This document shows positions 1 through 8,130 of a stretch of 64,000 bases of DNA, piece by piece. Numbering within the stretch: position 1 is the first letter of the stretch; the number at the start of each line of letters is the position of its first letter. The notes under the pieces were generated by a model. It had not been told where the DNA came from. It worked only from the letters and a program-made list of their open reading frames with translations, and made no database searches. A program made the translations under genes and the position numbers. Source of the stretch: Prevotella sp. (GTDB lineage: Bacteria; Bacteroidota; Bacteroidia; Bacteroidales; Bacteroidaceae); assembly GCA_017623655.1 (NCBI GenBank), contig JAGAON010000003.1, positions 62,001 to 126,000 on the forward strand, written 5' to 3'.

Positions 1-262
1 CGGGAAAACGGTATCGGGAACCCCGAAGCCGGCAGGCGAGGAGCACAAAGTGCGACGAGGGGTGAAAAGAAACAGACGGGAATACCATTTTATGTATAAT
101 GAAATATGTTATAAACGCTATGCCGTTTGTAACCCTTCGGCGGCCTGTGGCCACCTCACCTGTCGGCTTCGGGGTTCCAATGCCATTCCCGTTATGTCCT
201 TCTGACACAGGGCTTACACCCTGTGCTGTAATATGTCACCCCTTCGGGGGTCCCTCGTTTAT
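1..262. repeat. R4 inverted-arm element, left arm cut by the window edge
   Basis: Left arm 1-65 carries the block ACCCCGAAGCCGGCAGGCGA followed by the GAGGAGCAC and CGACGAGGGGTG motifs. The right arm, about 130-260, holds the reverse complement of the same motifs plus an ACAGGG/CCCTGT hairpin and a CACCCCTTCGGGG palindrome. Spacer about 64 nt. The same architecture recurs at 16386-16757 and 26993-27334. No credible gene: open frames here are low-complexity translations of the repeat. The rest of the gap (263-622) holds a degenerate R1 copy and the rnr terminator. Confidence 0.7.
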
Positions 263-366
263 TTCCCGTTCAATTGTTAAAGTTTCCTTATCGCAGGGCA
301 AAATACACCGTATTTCTGTGTTTTGTGTACAAAAATAGCCGCAAAACGCCCTGCGTCCCGCGGCAA

Positions 367-458
367 TTAACACTTGCCTGCAATGCAATCAGGTGCTGAT
401 TACAACATGAAAGGGTGCTGGTCACAATGTAATCAGGTGCTGATTGCATTGTAGGCAC
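367..458. repeat. R1 repeat, degenerate copy
   Basis: Contains two AATCAGGTGCTGATT palindromic modules plus the AAAGGGTGCTG module, but they are rearranged compared with the regular 85-nt copies elsewhere. It lies 3' of rnr. Confidence 0.6.
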
Positions 459-464
459 AGGCAT

Positions 465-503
465 AAGAAAAGACGGCAAAAACACAATCGCGTTTTTGCC
501 GCC
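465..503 (-). terminator. Intrinsic terminator for the protease-rnr unit
   Basis: On the minus strand a G/C-rich stem (GGCGGCAAAAAC pairing with GTTTTTGCCGTC) is followed by TTTTCTT. It sits about 120 nt past the rnr stop codon. Confidence 0.6.
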
Positions 504-622
504 TTACGTTCGTTCTCGCACCGTCATGTCATCAGACGGGTATAACGCCATCCGCCCCGTTTTAACACGGCAGGATGAGTTTTCTGTTTTCCGCCGATCG
601 TACCGGTGTTTATATGTCGCCG

Positions 623-2854
623 CTACTCGCAGATGGTGAAGTCCAGCTGCTTCTTGTCGAGGTTGGCTCTGGCCACCTGTATCCGTATGGCGTCGCCGAG
701 CTGGTAACGGTTGTGGCGCCGGCGTCCGACGAGGCAGAAGTTGCGCTCGTCAAACTCGTAATAGTCATCCTTCAGGTCACGGATGGGTATCATTCCCTCG
801 CAGTGGTTCTCGTCTATCTCGGCGTAGATGCCGTAACTGGTGATGCCGGAGATGTGCGCGTCGAACTCCTCTCCGATGAACTGTCCCATGTATTCCACCA
901 TCTTGTACTTTATGGAGTCGCGCTCGGCGTTTGCCGCAATCTGCTCCATGTCGCTGCTATGCTCGCACAGTTCCTCGTAATGTTCCTTGTTGGCGGAGCG
1001 TCCTCCCTGCTCGTATCTGGTGAGAAGGCGGTGCACCATCGTGTCGGGATAGCGGCGTATGGGCGACGTGAAGTGTGTGTAATAGTCGAAAGCCAGTCCG
1101 AAGTGCCCGATGTTGTGCGTGCTGTACTTCGCCTTCATCATCGCACGCAGGGCGACAAGCTGTATCGCGTTGCCCTCGGTTCTGCCCTGACACTCGTCCA
1201 TGAGCGCGTTGATGGCGCGGGCGGTGGCTCCCCTTGTGCCGGTAGATTTCATCTTGTAGCCGAATTTCACGACGAAAGAGCGGAGCGTTTCCAGCTTCTG
1301 CGGATCCGGATCGTCATGCACCCGGTAGGGGAGTGTCTTGGCTTTCTTGCCCTTGGGCACCTTGCCCACGCTCTCGGCGACGGTTCTGTTGGCGAGGAGC
1401 ATGAACTCCTCGATGAGTTTGTTGGCGTCTTTTGACCGCTTGAAGTAACATCTTACGGGCTTGCCCGTGCTGTCAATGTCGAACCGCATCTCCTCTCTGT
1501 CGAACTTTACGGAGCCGTTGGCGAAGCGTTTGGCGCGCAACAGCTTGGCGAGACGGTCGAGCGTGAGCAGCTGGTAGGCGTTTTCGCCCTGCAATGTGCC
1601 CGCCTTCATGCGCTTTTCGAGTTCTTCCGCCGTCATGGCCACGCCTTCCACGAACGGTTTTGAGGGGTCGGGGCGGTTGTTCTCTATAAGTTCCTGCACC
1701 TCCTCATACGCATACCGGCGGTTGCTTTTGATTACGGTGTGCACGATGCGGAACTTCTTTACCTCGGCGTTGTCGTCCATGTCGAACACCACACTGTACG
1801 CCAGCTTCTCCTCATCGGGGCGCAGTGAGCAGATGTAGTTGCACAGCCGCTCCGGCAACATGGGTATAGTGCGATCGACAAGGTATATGCTTGTCGCGCG
1901 TTTCACCGCCTCCTTGTCTATGATGGAGCCTTCCTGGACGTAGTGTGACACGTCGGCAATGTGGACACCGACCTGCCACAGTCCGCTGTCAAGCCGCTGT
2001 ATGGACAGCGCGTCGTCAAAGTCCTTGGCGTCGTGAGGGTCTATCGTGCAGGTGAACACGTCCCGGAAGTCCTCGCGCTCGGCGTAATCCTGCTCCGATA
2101 TCTTGTCGCTTATCTTCTCGGCGGCCTCTTCCACCGCCTTGGGATACTTGTACGGCAGTCCATATTGCACGAGGATGGTGTTCATCTCGGCGTCGTTGTC
2201 GCCCTTTTCTCCAAGTATGTCCTCCACTTTCGCGATGATGTTGCGCCGCTCTCCGTCAGGCCATTCCGTCACTTTCACCACCGCGCGCTGGTTGTTCTTG
2301 CCCCCCTTGAGCTGCGACTTGGGTATCATTATGTTGGCGGACAGCGGTTCTTGCGGGATGAGGAACGCAAATTCGTCCTCCACTTTCAGCCTGCCCACGA
2401 ACTGGTCTTTCTTCCTTTCTATTATTTCTATCACCTGCGCCTCGCGGATATGGTTGCGGCGGCGTGCCATAAGGCTCACTTTCACGCGGTCACCTTCCAG
2501 CGCCGACATGGAGTTTCGCTCCGCAACGAAGATCGGTTTGTCGCTGCCGTCGGGGGTAAACGAGTTCTTTCCGTTTGCCTTGGCGTGGAAAACGCCCTCC
2601 ATTACCTGCGTGTTGTCGGCCAGACGGTATGAAGAATCCGTTATGCGGACAAGGAAATCGTCCCATGCCATCTCTTCAAGAATGTCTATTGCGAGCATCT
2701 TCAGCGGGTGAGTGTTAAGCTTTAACGCCTTGAACAGCTGTTTCAGGGAGAATGTTTCGCCCGGTTGTGAGGAGAAAAAGCCTTCTATCTTCTCTGACAG
2801 CTGCGCCTTGTTCATGCGCTTGCCGCCCTTTTTCCTGTCTTTTTTGTTGCCCAT
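623..2854 (-). CDS. rnr: Ribonuclease R (RNB-family 3'-5' exoribonuclease)
   Basis: 743 residues. Degrades structured RNA processively in the cytoplasm (family knowledge). Visible in order: basic N-terminus, winged-helix/cold-shock region (about 30-200), RNB catalytic domain with the Mg-binding aspartates in IDPHDAKDFDDA near residue 271-283, and a C-terminal S1 domain. A longer open frame runs upstream into the preceding gene, but the ATG at 2854, giving MGNKKDRKKGGKR, begins 23 nt after the S41 protease stop and fits the family. The basic start resembles RNA-binding tails of RNase R. It is probably cotranscribed with the upstream protease. Confidence 0.93.
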   Translation of the reverse strand: MGNKKDRKKGGKRMNKAQLSEKIEGFFSSQPGETFSLKQLFKALKLNTHPLKMLAIDILEEMAWDDFLVRITDSSYRLADNTQVMEGVFHAKANGKNSFTPDGSDKPIFVAERNSMSALEGDRVKVSLMARRRNHIREAQVIEIIERKKDQFVGRLKVEDEFAFLIPQEPLSANIMIPKSQLKGGKNNQRAVVKVTEWPDGERRNIIAKVEDILGEKGDNDAEMNTILVQYGLPYKYPKAVEEAAEKISDKISEQDYAEREDFRDVFTCTIDPHDAKDFDDALSIQRLDSGLWQVGVHIADVSHYVQEGSIIDKEAVKRATSIYLVDRTIPMLPERLCNYICSLRPDEEKLAYSVVFDMDDNAEVKKFRIVHTVIKSNRRYAYEEVQELIENNRPDPSKPFVEGVAMTAEELEKRMKAGTLQGENAYQLLTLDRLAKLLRAKRFANGSVKFDREEMRFDIDSTGKPVRCYFKRSKDANKLIEEFMLLANRTVAESVGKVPKGKKAKTLPYRVHDDPDPQKLETLRSFVVKFGYKMKSTGTRGATARAINALMDECQGRTEGNAIQLVALRAMMKAKYSTHNIGHFGLAFDYYTHFTSPIRRYPDTMVHRLLTRYEQGGRSANKEHYEELCEHSSDMEQIAANAERDSIKYKMVEYMGQFIGEEFDAHISGITSYGIYAEIDENHCEGMIPIRDLKDDYYEFDERNFCLVGRRRHNRYQLGDAIRIQVARANLDKKQLDFTICE

Positions 2855-2877
2855 AGTGACTGTGATTTTAAGTGGGT

Positions 2878-4641
2878 TTATTGTTTGCCGGCATCGGGAT
2901 GCAGGATGCTCTGGTACCGTTCTCCGTCCAACAGCAGCTTCTTCGCCTCCTGCACTTGTGTGTCTGACCACAGGGAGTTGGCTATCGCGCCGCGCTGGAA
3001 GTAGTATGCCGCGGTTATTTCCGCCTCCAGCAACTGCCGGATGAACTTGCTGTTGTTGTCGAGTTCGCGCTCAAGATTATGCCGTAACTTGGCTTTCAGC
3101 GCGTCAAACTCCGGCTTGGCGTCGTCGTAATAGCCCTCGAACTTAGCCATTTTCACCAGTTCTTCGAATTGTTTGCTGGTCTCTCTGTCGTACTTGAAGC
3201 CGCTTTCCACGACGCGTTTCTTGAACTCCGCATAGTCATTGTCGGTGATACGGAAGTCCTTTGCGGGCGCTATTGTAGGGTGGTTGCGTATGTATTCCAC
3301 CACATAATGGAACATAACCTCGGTGGAGTCAAGCCCTCCCTGCTGCAAGTAGAACGCGATGTTGGGCAGAGAGTCCGCCTTTACCTCCACGTCCGGCTTT
3401 ATTCCGCCGCCGTCACGCACCGTCCTTCCGCCGCGAGTCTTGAACTCCCGCGTCAGCGAGTCGGGTATATGCTCGCGGTATCCGCCGCCGGTGTGCTTGT
3501 AGTTTACGGCCTGTATGCAGCGGCCGGAGGGTATGTAGTACTTCGATGTGGTCAGTTTCAGGCTGCCGTCATGCGGCAAATCCACCGGCAGCTGCACCAG
3601 TCCCTTGCCGTAAGTGCGTGTACCCATCACCACGGCGCGGTCAAGGTCTTGCAGCGAACCGGCCGTTATCTCGCTGGCCGAGGCCGAGTTTCCGTTGGTC
3701 AGGACGACCGTCGGCATCACGGTGTCGAGCGGTTCCTGTTCCGTCCTGTACTCGTTGTTCGAGCGTTTTATCTTTCCTTTCGTGGTTACGAGGGTTATAC
3801 CCTTGGGCACAAACATATTGACTATCCTGATAGCCTCGGCCAATGCCCCTCCGCCATTGTTGCGAAGGTCGAACACAAGGCTCTTCATTCCCTGCTGGCG
3901 CATATCCACCAGCGCCCTGCGTATGTCCCGCGAGCAGTCGTCGGTGAACTGGGTCAGTTGCAGATAGCCCACTCCGTCACCTATAAGACCGTAGTAAGGC
4001 ACCGGCGGAAGCTGTATGGCCTTGCGGGTAATCTTAAAGTTTAGCGTCTTGCCCCCATGCGCCTTGTCGCCGCCCCTTTGCACTTTCAGGACGAAGGTGG
4101 TACCGGGTTCTCCCCTCAGCCGGCTTGAAACGTATGACACCTCCTTGCCGATCATGGTGGAATCATCGATGGAAAGGATTACGTCTCCTTTCTTCAGCCC
4201 CACTTCCGCGGCCGGCATATTCTCGTAAGGCTCGTCTATCACGATGCGGTCATTGCGCATATCGTGCTTTATCAGCGCGCCGATGCCGGCGTATTTGCCC
4301 GTGAGCATTGTGCGCAGGTCCTTCACTTCGCTTGCCGGATAGTACTCCGTGTAAGGGTCGAGGGAGCGCAGCATGGCGCGTATGCCGTTGCCTACCGTCA
4401 CTTCCGGGTCGAGAGTATCGACATACATCATGTCGAGCTGCTTGTAAATGGCCGAGAATGTCTCCAGCTGCCGCGCCACCTCAAAGTTGTGGTTCTGCTC
4501 CTTCTTCGGCAGTTCTTCGGCCACCTCCTTGACTTCCGCCTGTTCCGTCTTCTGCTTTGTCTTGCCCTTGCCTTTGGCTTTCTGCCCCATTGCGGGCATA
4601 GCCATACACATTATTAATAATATATAGTAAAACCTTTTCAT
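2878..4641 (-). CDS. S41-family C-terminal processing peptidase
   Basis: 587 residues. Periplasmic serine protease that cleaves proteins near their C-terminus (family knowledge). Signal peptide at 1-19 (ending AMGQ), Lys/Glu-rich linker 21-50, PDZ domain about 115-190, S41 core 215-380. The catalytic dyad is Ser321 in NSASASE and Lys346 in YGKG, 25 residues apart as in Prc/CtpA. A C-terminal helical region follows. The open frame extends upstream to 4845, but the signal peptide and the TACTTTTG promoter at 4712-4719 fix the start at 4641. First gene of a unit with rnr. Confidence 0.9.
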   Translation of the reverse strand: MKRFYYILLIMCMAMPAMGQKAKGKGKTKQKTEQAEVKEVAEELPKKEQNHNFEVARQLETFSAIYKQLDMMYVDTLDPEVTVGNGIRAMLRSLDPYTEYYPASEVKDLRTMLTGKYAGIGALIKHDMRNDRIVIDEPYENMPAAEVGLKKGDVILSIDDSTMIGKEVSYVSSRLRGEPGTTFVLKVQRGGDKAHGGKTLNFKITRKAIQLPPVPYYGLIGDGVGYLQLTQFTDDCSRDIRRALVDMRQQGMKSLVFDLRNNGGGALAEAIRIVNMFVPKGITLVTTKGKIKRSNNEYRTEQEPLDTVMPTVVLTNGNSASASEITAGSLQDLDRAVVMGTRTYGKGLVQLPVDLPHDGSLKLTTSKYYIPSGRCIQAVNYKHTGGGYREHIPDSLTREFKTRGGRTVRDGGGIKPDVEVKADSLPNIAFYLQQGGLDSTEVMFHYVVEYIRNHPTIAPAKDFRITDNDYAEFKKRVVESGFKYDRETSKQFEELVKMAKFEGYYDDAKPEFDALKAKLRHNLERELDNNSKFIRQLLEAEITAAYYFQRGAIANSLWSDTQVQEAKKLLLDGERYQSILHPDAGKQ

Positions 4642-4711
4642 AGTTCTTGTGGATGCTAACCCGTTTGCCGGGTGTTTTTCATTAAACGGTTTTTCGTGTT
4701 TTACGATGTTA

Positions 4712-4719
4712 CAAAAGTA
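4712..4719 (-). promoter_or_regulatory. Promoter -7 box of the protease-rnr unit
   Basis: Minus-strand TACTTTTG matches the Bacteroidetes -7 consensus TAnnTTTG, about 70 nt upstream of the protease ATG. No clear TTTG -33 box. Confidence 0.55.
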
Positions 4720-4810
4720 CATATTTCCCACAGAATAACCGCAGTTGTAGCGATAAAAAAGCATAATTTCACGTTTTTTTAATGGGAAAACGAAAAAAAC
4801 AGATGAAAAA

Positions 4811-4842
4811 TTTGGTGGAATCACAAAAAGTCCGTACCTTTG
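4811..4842 (+). promoter_or_regulatory. Promoter of tRNA-Asn
   Basis: TTTG at 4811-4814 and TACCTTTG at 4835-4842, 20 nt apart: a full Bacteroidetes -33/-7 promoter ending 55 nt before the tRNA. Confidence 0.75.
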
Positions 4843-4897
4843 CAACGCAATTCAGAAACAACGAGTAAGCTTCCATTGCTCTTTCTGAATTAGCAAT

Positions 4898-4971
4898 GCT
4901 TCAATAGCTCAGTTGGTTAGAGCACCTGACTGTTAATCAGGGGGTCGTTGGTTCAAGCCCATCTTGAAGCG
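4898..4971 (+). tRNA. tRNA-Asn (GTT)
   Basis: Cloverleaf: acceptor GCTTCAA (4898-4904) pairs with TTGAAGC (4964-4970), discriminator G at 4971; anticodon loop CTGTTAA gives anticodon GTT; T-arm has GTTCAAG. CCA is not encoded. No second copy of its 3' end, as an integrated element would leave, was seen in the window. Confidence 0.93.
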
Positions 4972-4978
4972 CCGAAAG

Positions 4979-5008
4979 GGGACGTTCCGAAAGGGATGTC
5001 CCTTTTTT
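4979..5008 (+). terminator. Intrinsic terminator after tRNA-Asn
   Basis: A 10-bp stem GGGACGTTCC / GGGATGTCCC closed by a GAAA tetraloop, followed directly by TTTTTT. Confidence 0.85.
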
Positions 5009-5049
5009 CGTGCCCGGAAGTGTCGCAAATCCCGTTGCAGGAGAGTGTG

Positions 5050-5217
5050 TCAAAATGTGGAAGTTAGCTGGAGTTACCGGAAGTTATGCGGCTTGTGCCG
5101 CATGAAGTTAACGGACAACAGTAGAGACGATGTATTACATCGTCTCACCAATATCAGCCGGACATTTGTCCGCTAACTCCCTGTAACTCCTGAGCGGAGC
5201 GCTAACTCCTGTTTACT
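5050..5217. repeat. Inverted repeat built on GGAGTTAGC motifs
   Basis: The left part carries several GGAGTTA/GAAGTTA motifs and AACGGACAA; the right part carries TTGTCCGCTAACTCC and repeated CTAACTCC/GTAACTCC. The two parts are imperfect inverted repeats around an R3 hairpin. No gene is visible. Confidence 0.5.
5124..5146. repeat. R3 hairpin repeat
   Basis: Perfect palindrome: GAGACGATGTA, one central T, TACATCGTCTC. The same sequence recurs exactly at 45714-45736. Confidence 0.75.
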
Positions 5218-5259
5218 TCATTTCGATACACCTTCGCCAAAGCGTGGAATATACGGCGA

Positions 5260-5405
5260 TTCGGACGCTCCAAGGTGCGTCCCTATAAGACATTGCGATT
5301 CAGTGCGTTACGGAAGGCGTTGCAAAAGGGTGCTGATTACCCGGTAATCAGGTGCAGATTACACAGTGATTAGCACCTGATTGCAAGGTAATCGGCACCC
5401 TTTTG
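5260..5405. repeat. Composite repeat: R2 - linker - R1
   Basis: R2 palindrome GGACGCTCCAAGGTGCGTCC, then a linker of about 37 nt that reads CATTGCGATTCAGTGCGTTA in its middle, then an R1 copy of about 85 nt from 5321. R1 has outer arms CAAAAGGGTGC / GGCACCCTTTTG and alternating TGATTAC modules. Order and linker match 45844-46150 and 60144-60291. Confidence 0.75.
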
Positions 5406-5501
5406 TTTTTGGGTTAGCTGTCATGAGTTATGAGAAGCGTTGTAGAACCGGTGTACCGCATCGTCTGAATGGCCTGCCACTGTCATCTTCTTGGCAGTTT
5501 G

Positions 5502-6623
5502 TCAGCTGATGTCTGTGTGCAGAATGTCGGCACAGTTGGCTCTTACCTGTTCGAAAATCTCTTTGCACCGGCGTTCGCCCATTTTGTTTCTTACGCCCAC
5601 TGCCATCATGTCCGCCAATGTAGGGCGGCCTGTCCCGTTGACGGATGTGGCGTGTTCTCCGTTATATCCCTCCTCGCATAATGTGAGGTCGTATGCCGGT
5701 GCAAGCCTCCACCGCCATGCGCCGTTATGCTTTTTGATGAGGAAGGTGAAGTTTTTGCAGTGGTCATCCTTGTTGCCGGTGAGGTAGTTGAACACCATCC
5801 TGCGGAACATCTCCTCCACTTCCTCCGGTTGTTGTGTCAGGTATCCGGTCAAGGCGAGCAGGTTATTGTAGTCAAGCACGGGGTTGGCGAGCGATACTGC
5901 AAGCAGTCCGCCGGCCGTTACGGTATGTATGCGGCTGCCATCCCTGTCGATGTCGAAACGCCGTGAGGCGAAATACCTGCCTTTCATCAGCCTTATGTCG
6001 GGTATGCTGATGCCGCAGGCCTTCGCCACTTGGTTGTAATGGTATTCCGTTTTCCCCATGTCTGACGGGTCGTATGTGTGCCGGAACTTCACCAGCCAGT
6101 GCCCTTTGTCGTCGGTAAACACCGCTTTCGGGCGGCAACCTCCGCTGTTTCCGCTGTTATACAACAGCAGTCCGGCATCGGAATCCTCCTGCTCACGCAG
6201 CACGGCGAGTGCTTTCTCCTGCATGAAGTCAAGGTCGGCGGTGTCGTTCTCATTGTCTATATAAGTCTCTGGATGATAGCATAACGCCCCCATGCCGTTG
6301 CTTCCGACGGTGCTCAGGCGGTCGAGTGATGACAGGGTGGTGTCGTCTATGCCTTCTTTCAACAGTGTCTTGTGGAGCAGATAGCGTCCGTAGCCGTCGG
6401 GAAGGCTGTCCTCGAATACCCCGAAGTTGCCGTAAAAGGGCGTTGGCCCGGCCACGAACAGTCCAGGTTTCAGCGGAAGTTCCAGCGGGGAAATGCTAAA
6501 ACCGTCACCGGACAGCCATGTCTTGGCGTACTCAAAGGCGCAAAGCCTGTTGTCATGGCGCAGCGATAGCGTGCCGACCGCTTGCCCGTGGTATGTCACC
6601 TCTAATCGTTCCGTTCTTTCCAT
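5502..6623 (-). CDS. hipA: HipA-family serine/threonine kinase (putative toxin)
   Basis: 373 residues. HipA kinases phosphorylate a translation target (glutamyl-tRNA synthetase in E. coli) and cause growth arrest; the target here is unknown. Visible: N-terminal HipA domain about 1-120, P-loop region NSGGCRPK (159-166) with Ser160 at the place of the autophosphorylated serine, Lys179 in WLVKF (ATP lysine), catalytic loop GNKDDHCKN (283-291) and the metal-binding PAYDL (309-313). All kinase motifs look intact. It is shorter than E. coli HipA (440). Its start overlaps the end of hipB by 22 nt, so the two are coupled. Confidence 0.88.
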   Translation of the reverse strand: MERTERLEVTYHGQAVGTLSLRHDNRLCAFEYAKTWLSGDGFSISPLELPLKPGLFVAGPTPFYGNFGVFEDSLPDGYGRYLLHKTLLKEGIDDTTLSSLDRLSTVGSNGMGALCYHPETYIDNENDTADLDFMQEKALAVLREQEDSDAGLLLYNSGNSGGCRPKAVFTDDKGHWLVKFRHTYDPSDMGKTEYHYNQVAKACGISIPDIRLMKGRYFASRRFDIDRDGSRIHTVTAGGLLAVSLANPVLDYNNLLALTGYLTQQPEEVEEMFRRMVFNYLTGNKDDHCKNFTFLIKKHNGAWRWRLAPAYDLTLCEEGYNGEHATSVNGTGRPTLADMMAVGVRNKMGERRCKEIFEQVRANCADILHTDIS

Positions 6624-6958
6624 TTCCTGTATGCTTTTTTCCTCTTGGCGTTTTTCCTTATCATCAGCAACTCTTCCATGGTCTGATACTTAGGTTCTGA
6701 AAACACGTTCTTTATCTCTGCGGTGTATCCCAAGGCCATGGCAAGGCAGATAAGGTTGTTCAACGAGATGAGGCCTTTCAGCTCAAAGCGCGTGATGTTG
6801 CCCACCGCCACGCCCGATTTCTTTGCTATCTGCTCGCGGGTGATGTTCTTTTCTATCCTGCGCCGCCTGAAATCGTGGGCTATCTGCATGGCTATCTCCT
6901 GCGGATTGTCATGCAGATAGTTTTCCAATATTGCTAAGATTTGATTTGTTTCTGCCAT
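6602..6958 (-). CDS. hipB: HipB-like XRE-family antitoxin/regulator
   Basis: 118 residues. Helix-turn-helix of the XRE type at about residues 37-75 (ITREQIAKKSGVAVGNITRF), preceded by a 30-residue N-terminal extension and followed by a Lys/Arg-rich tail (100-118). HipB proteins bind both the promoter and HipA to silence the toxin (family knowledge). It is the first gene of the hipBA unit; the promoter is at 6993-7000. An AT-rich imperfect palindrome between the promoter and the ATG (about 6973-6987) is a possible operator; no E. coli-type HipB operator is seen. Confidence 0.85.
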   Translation of the reverse strand: MAETNQILAILENYLHDNPQEIAMQIAHDFRRRRIEKNITREQIAKKSGVAVGNITRFELKGLISLNNLICLAMALGYTAEIKNVFSEPKYQTMEELLMIRKNAKRKKAYRKWKERND

Positions 6959-6992
6959 TTTTGTTGTGATAGTTATAATATATTACCTGTTG

Positions 6993-7072
6993 CAAAGGTA
7001 CATAAAATATTCGGGAAACAAGCATATCGGGACGTTTTTTCTTGCGGATTCGGAAATTTCAACGTATCTTTG
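6993..7072. promoter_or_regulatory. Divergent promoters of hipBA and the WYL regulator
   Basis: The minus-strand -7 box TACCTTTG at 6993-7000 faces hipB. The plus-strand -7 box TATCTTTG at 7065-7072, with a TCTTG -33-like box at 7040-7044, faces the WYL gene. The two -7 boxes are 64 nt apart, so the -33 regions are adjacent and could be controlled together. Confidence 0.65.
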
Positions 7073-7095
7073 CAGGTGTAAAAAAACGCCGGAAC

Positions 7096-8004
7096 ATGAG
7101 ACATGAACATCTGAAATGCGGACTGGAACTGATGCTGTTGCTCACTCAGAACAAGCAGTACAGGGTCGATGATATATGCGAAAAGCTCGGAATATCGCGC
7201 AGGAATTTTTATTATTACATTGATTTTTTCGTGCGTTCGGGCTTCAATGTCGAGAAAAACGGGCGATGTTACTCCCTGAGCAAGTCCAGCAAGTTCTTCC
7301 AAAAGCTGTATGATCTGGTGCAGCTGAGGGACGATGAGGTAGCGCAGATGCGCCGCCTGATAGAGGATGCTGGCTTGGAAAGCGGCAGCCTGAAAGGCCT
7401 TTACCACCGTCTTGACCGCTTTTATGACTTCAAGACGCTTGGCAACGAGCAGCTGCAACAGCGGGTTGTGGAGATGCGCGACGTCATTTCCGATGCCATA
7501 AGACGGCGCACCATGGTGAGGATAGCCGGATATTCGTCGCCGAACAGCCACACCGTGACGGACCGTGTGGTAGAGCCTTTCATGTTCCTGAATAATAATA
7601 AGGATGTCAGGTGCTACGAAATATCCTCCGGAACCAACAAGACCTTCCGCCTGTCGCGCATGACTGACGTGGAAAGGCTGGACACGCCGTGGGAGAATGC
7701 GCCCCTGCATAGGCAGGCATACACCGACCTTTTCGCCTTTTCAGGTGAGAAAACCATGAGAGTCACGCTCATAATGGGACAGCTGTCGCACAATGTGATG
7801 CTGGAGGAGTACCCCGAATCCGCCGCGTGCTTTGTGCGTAACGACGACGGGCGGTGGTTCTTCCGCACCGACGTTTGCAGCTATCTCGGCATAGGACGCT
7901 TCGTCTTGGGAATGTATGACGACGTGGAGATGCTGGGAGACGAAGGCTTGAAGGAGTATGTTGCAACGAAGTTACGCTCTTGGTGCGATAACCTTAAAAA
8001 ATGA
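7096..8004 (+). CDS. HTH/WYL-domain transcriptional regulator
   Basis: 302 residues. N-terminal helix-turn-helix about 22-55 (YRVDDICEKLGISRRNFYYY), a helical linker, a WYL-type ligand-binding region about 135-220 (with VRCYEI where the WYL strand lies), and a C-terminal WCX-like part. WYL regulators sense nucleic acid or nucleotide ligands in several systems (family knowledge). An open frame begins at 7042, but that ATG is upstream of the -7 box at 7065-7072, so the start is 7096. Divergent from hipBA; an unrelated promoter follows before the lipid genes. Confidence 0.82.
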   Translation: MRHEHLKCGLELMLLLTQNKQYRVDDICEKLGISRRNFYYYIDFFVRSGFNVEKNGRCYSLSKSSKFFQKLYDLVQLRDDEVAQMRRLIEDAGLESGSLKGLYHRLDRFYDFKTLGNEQLQQRVVEMRDVISDAIRRRTMVRIAGYSSPNSHTVTDRVVEPFMFLNNNKDVRCYEISSGTNKTFRLSRMTDVERLDTPWENAPLHRQAYTDLFAFSGEKTMRVTLIMGQLSHNVMLEEYPESAACFVRNDDGRWFFRTDVCSYLGIGRFVLGMYDDVEMLGDEGLKEYVATKLRSWCDNLKK

Positions 8005-8066
8005 TAAAACAAGGATTGGGGGCTGATTTTGTCTCCTAAAAATGCAAATAAATAAAAAAATAATAG

Positions 8067-8074
8067 TAATTTTG
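8067..8074 (+). promoter_or_regulatory. Promoter -7 box of the lipid acyltransferase pair
   Basis: TAATTTTG, 57 nt before the ATG at 8131, in an A/T-rich stretch. The -33 box is not distinct. Confidence 0.6.
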
Positions 8075-8130
8075 CCACACTTAACGGGTGTATGACGACC
8101 TGACAATCGAAAAAAGTTGATGACAGACAG

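Noticed and set aside
99-338. 79-residue open frame near the left edge
   Set aside because: It lies across an R4 element and has no homologous look, promoter or signal.
575-2632. Long open frames on the plus strand opposite rnr (575-1435, 1961-2632)
   Set aside because: Antisense shadows of a well-supported gene; composition follows the codon pattern of rnr.
5321-5405. R1 blocks as possible CRISPR arrays
   Set aside because: Modules are 15-19 nt with 4-6 nt between them, appear on both strands, and there are no cas genes.
4898-6958. tRNA-Asn as the attachment site of a genomic island carrying hipBA
   Set aside because: No repeat of the tRNA 3' end and no integrase found in the window.
7042-7095. 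Longer N-terminus of the WYL regulator
   Set aside because: The ATG at 7042 is upstream of the -7 box; the product would need an earlier promoter.
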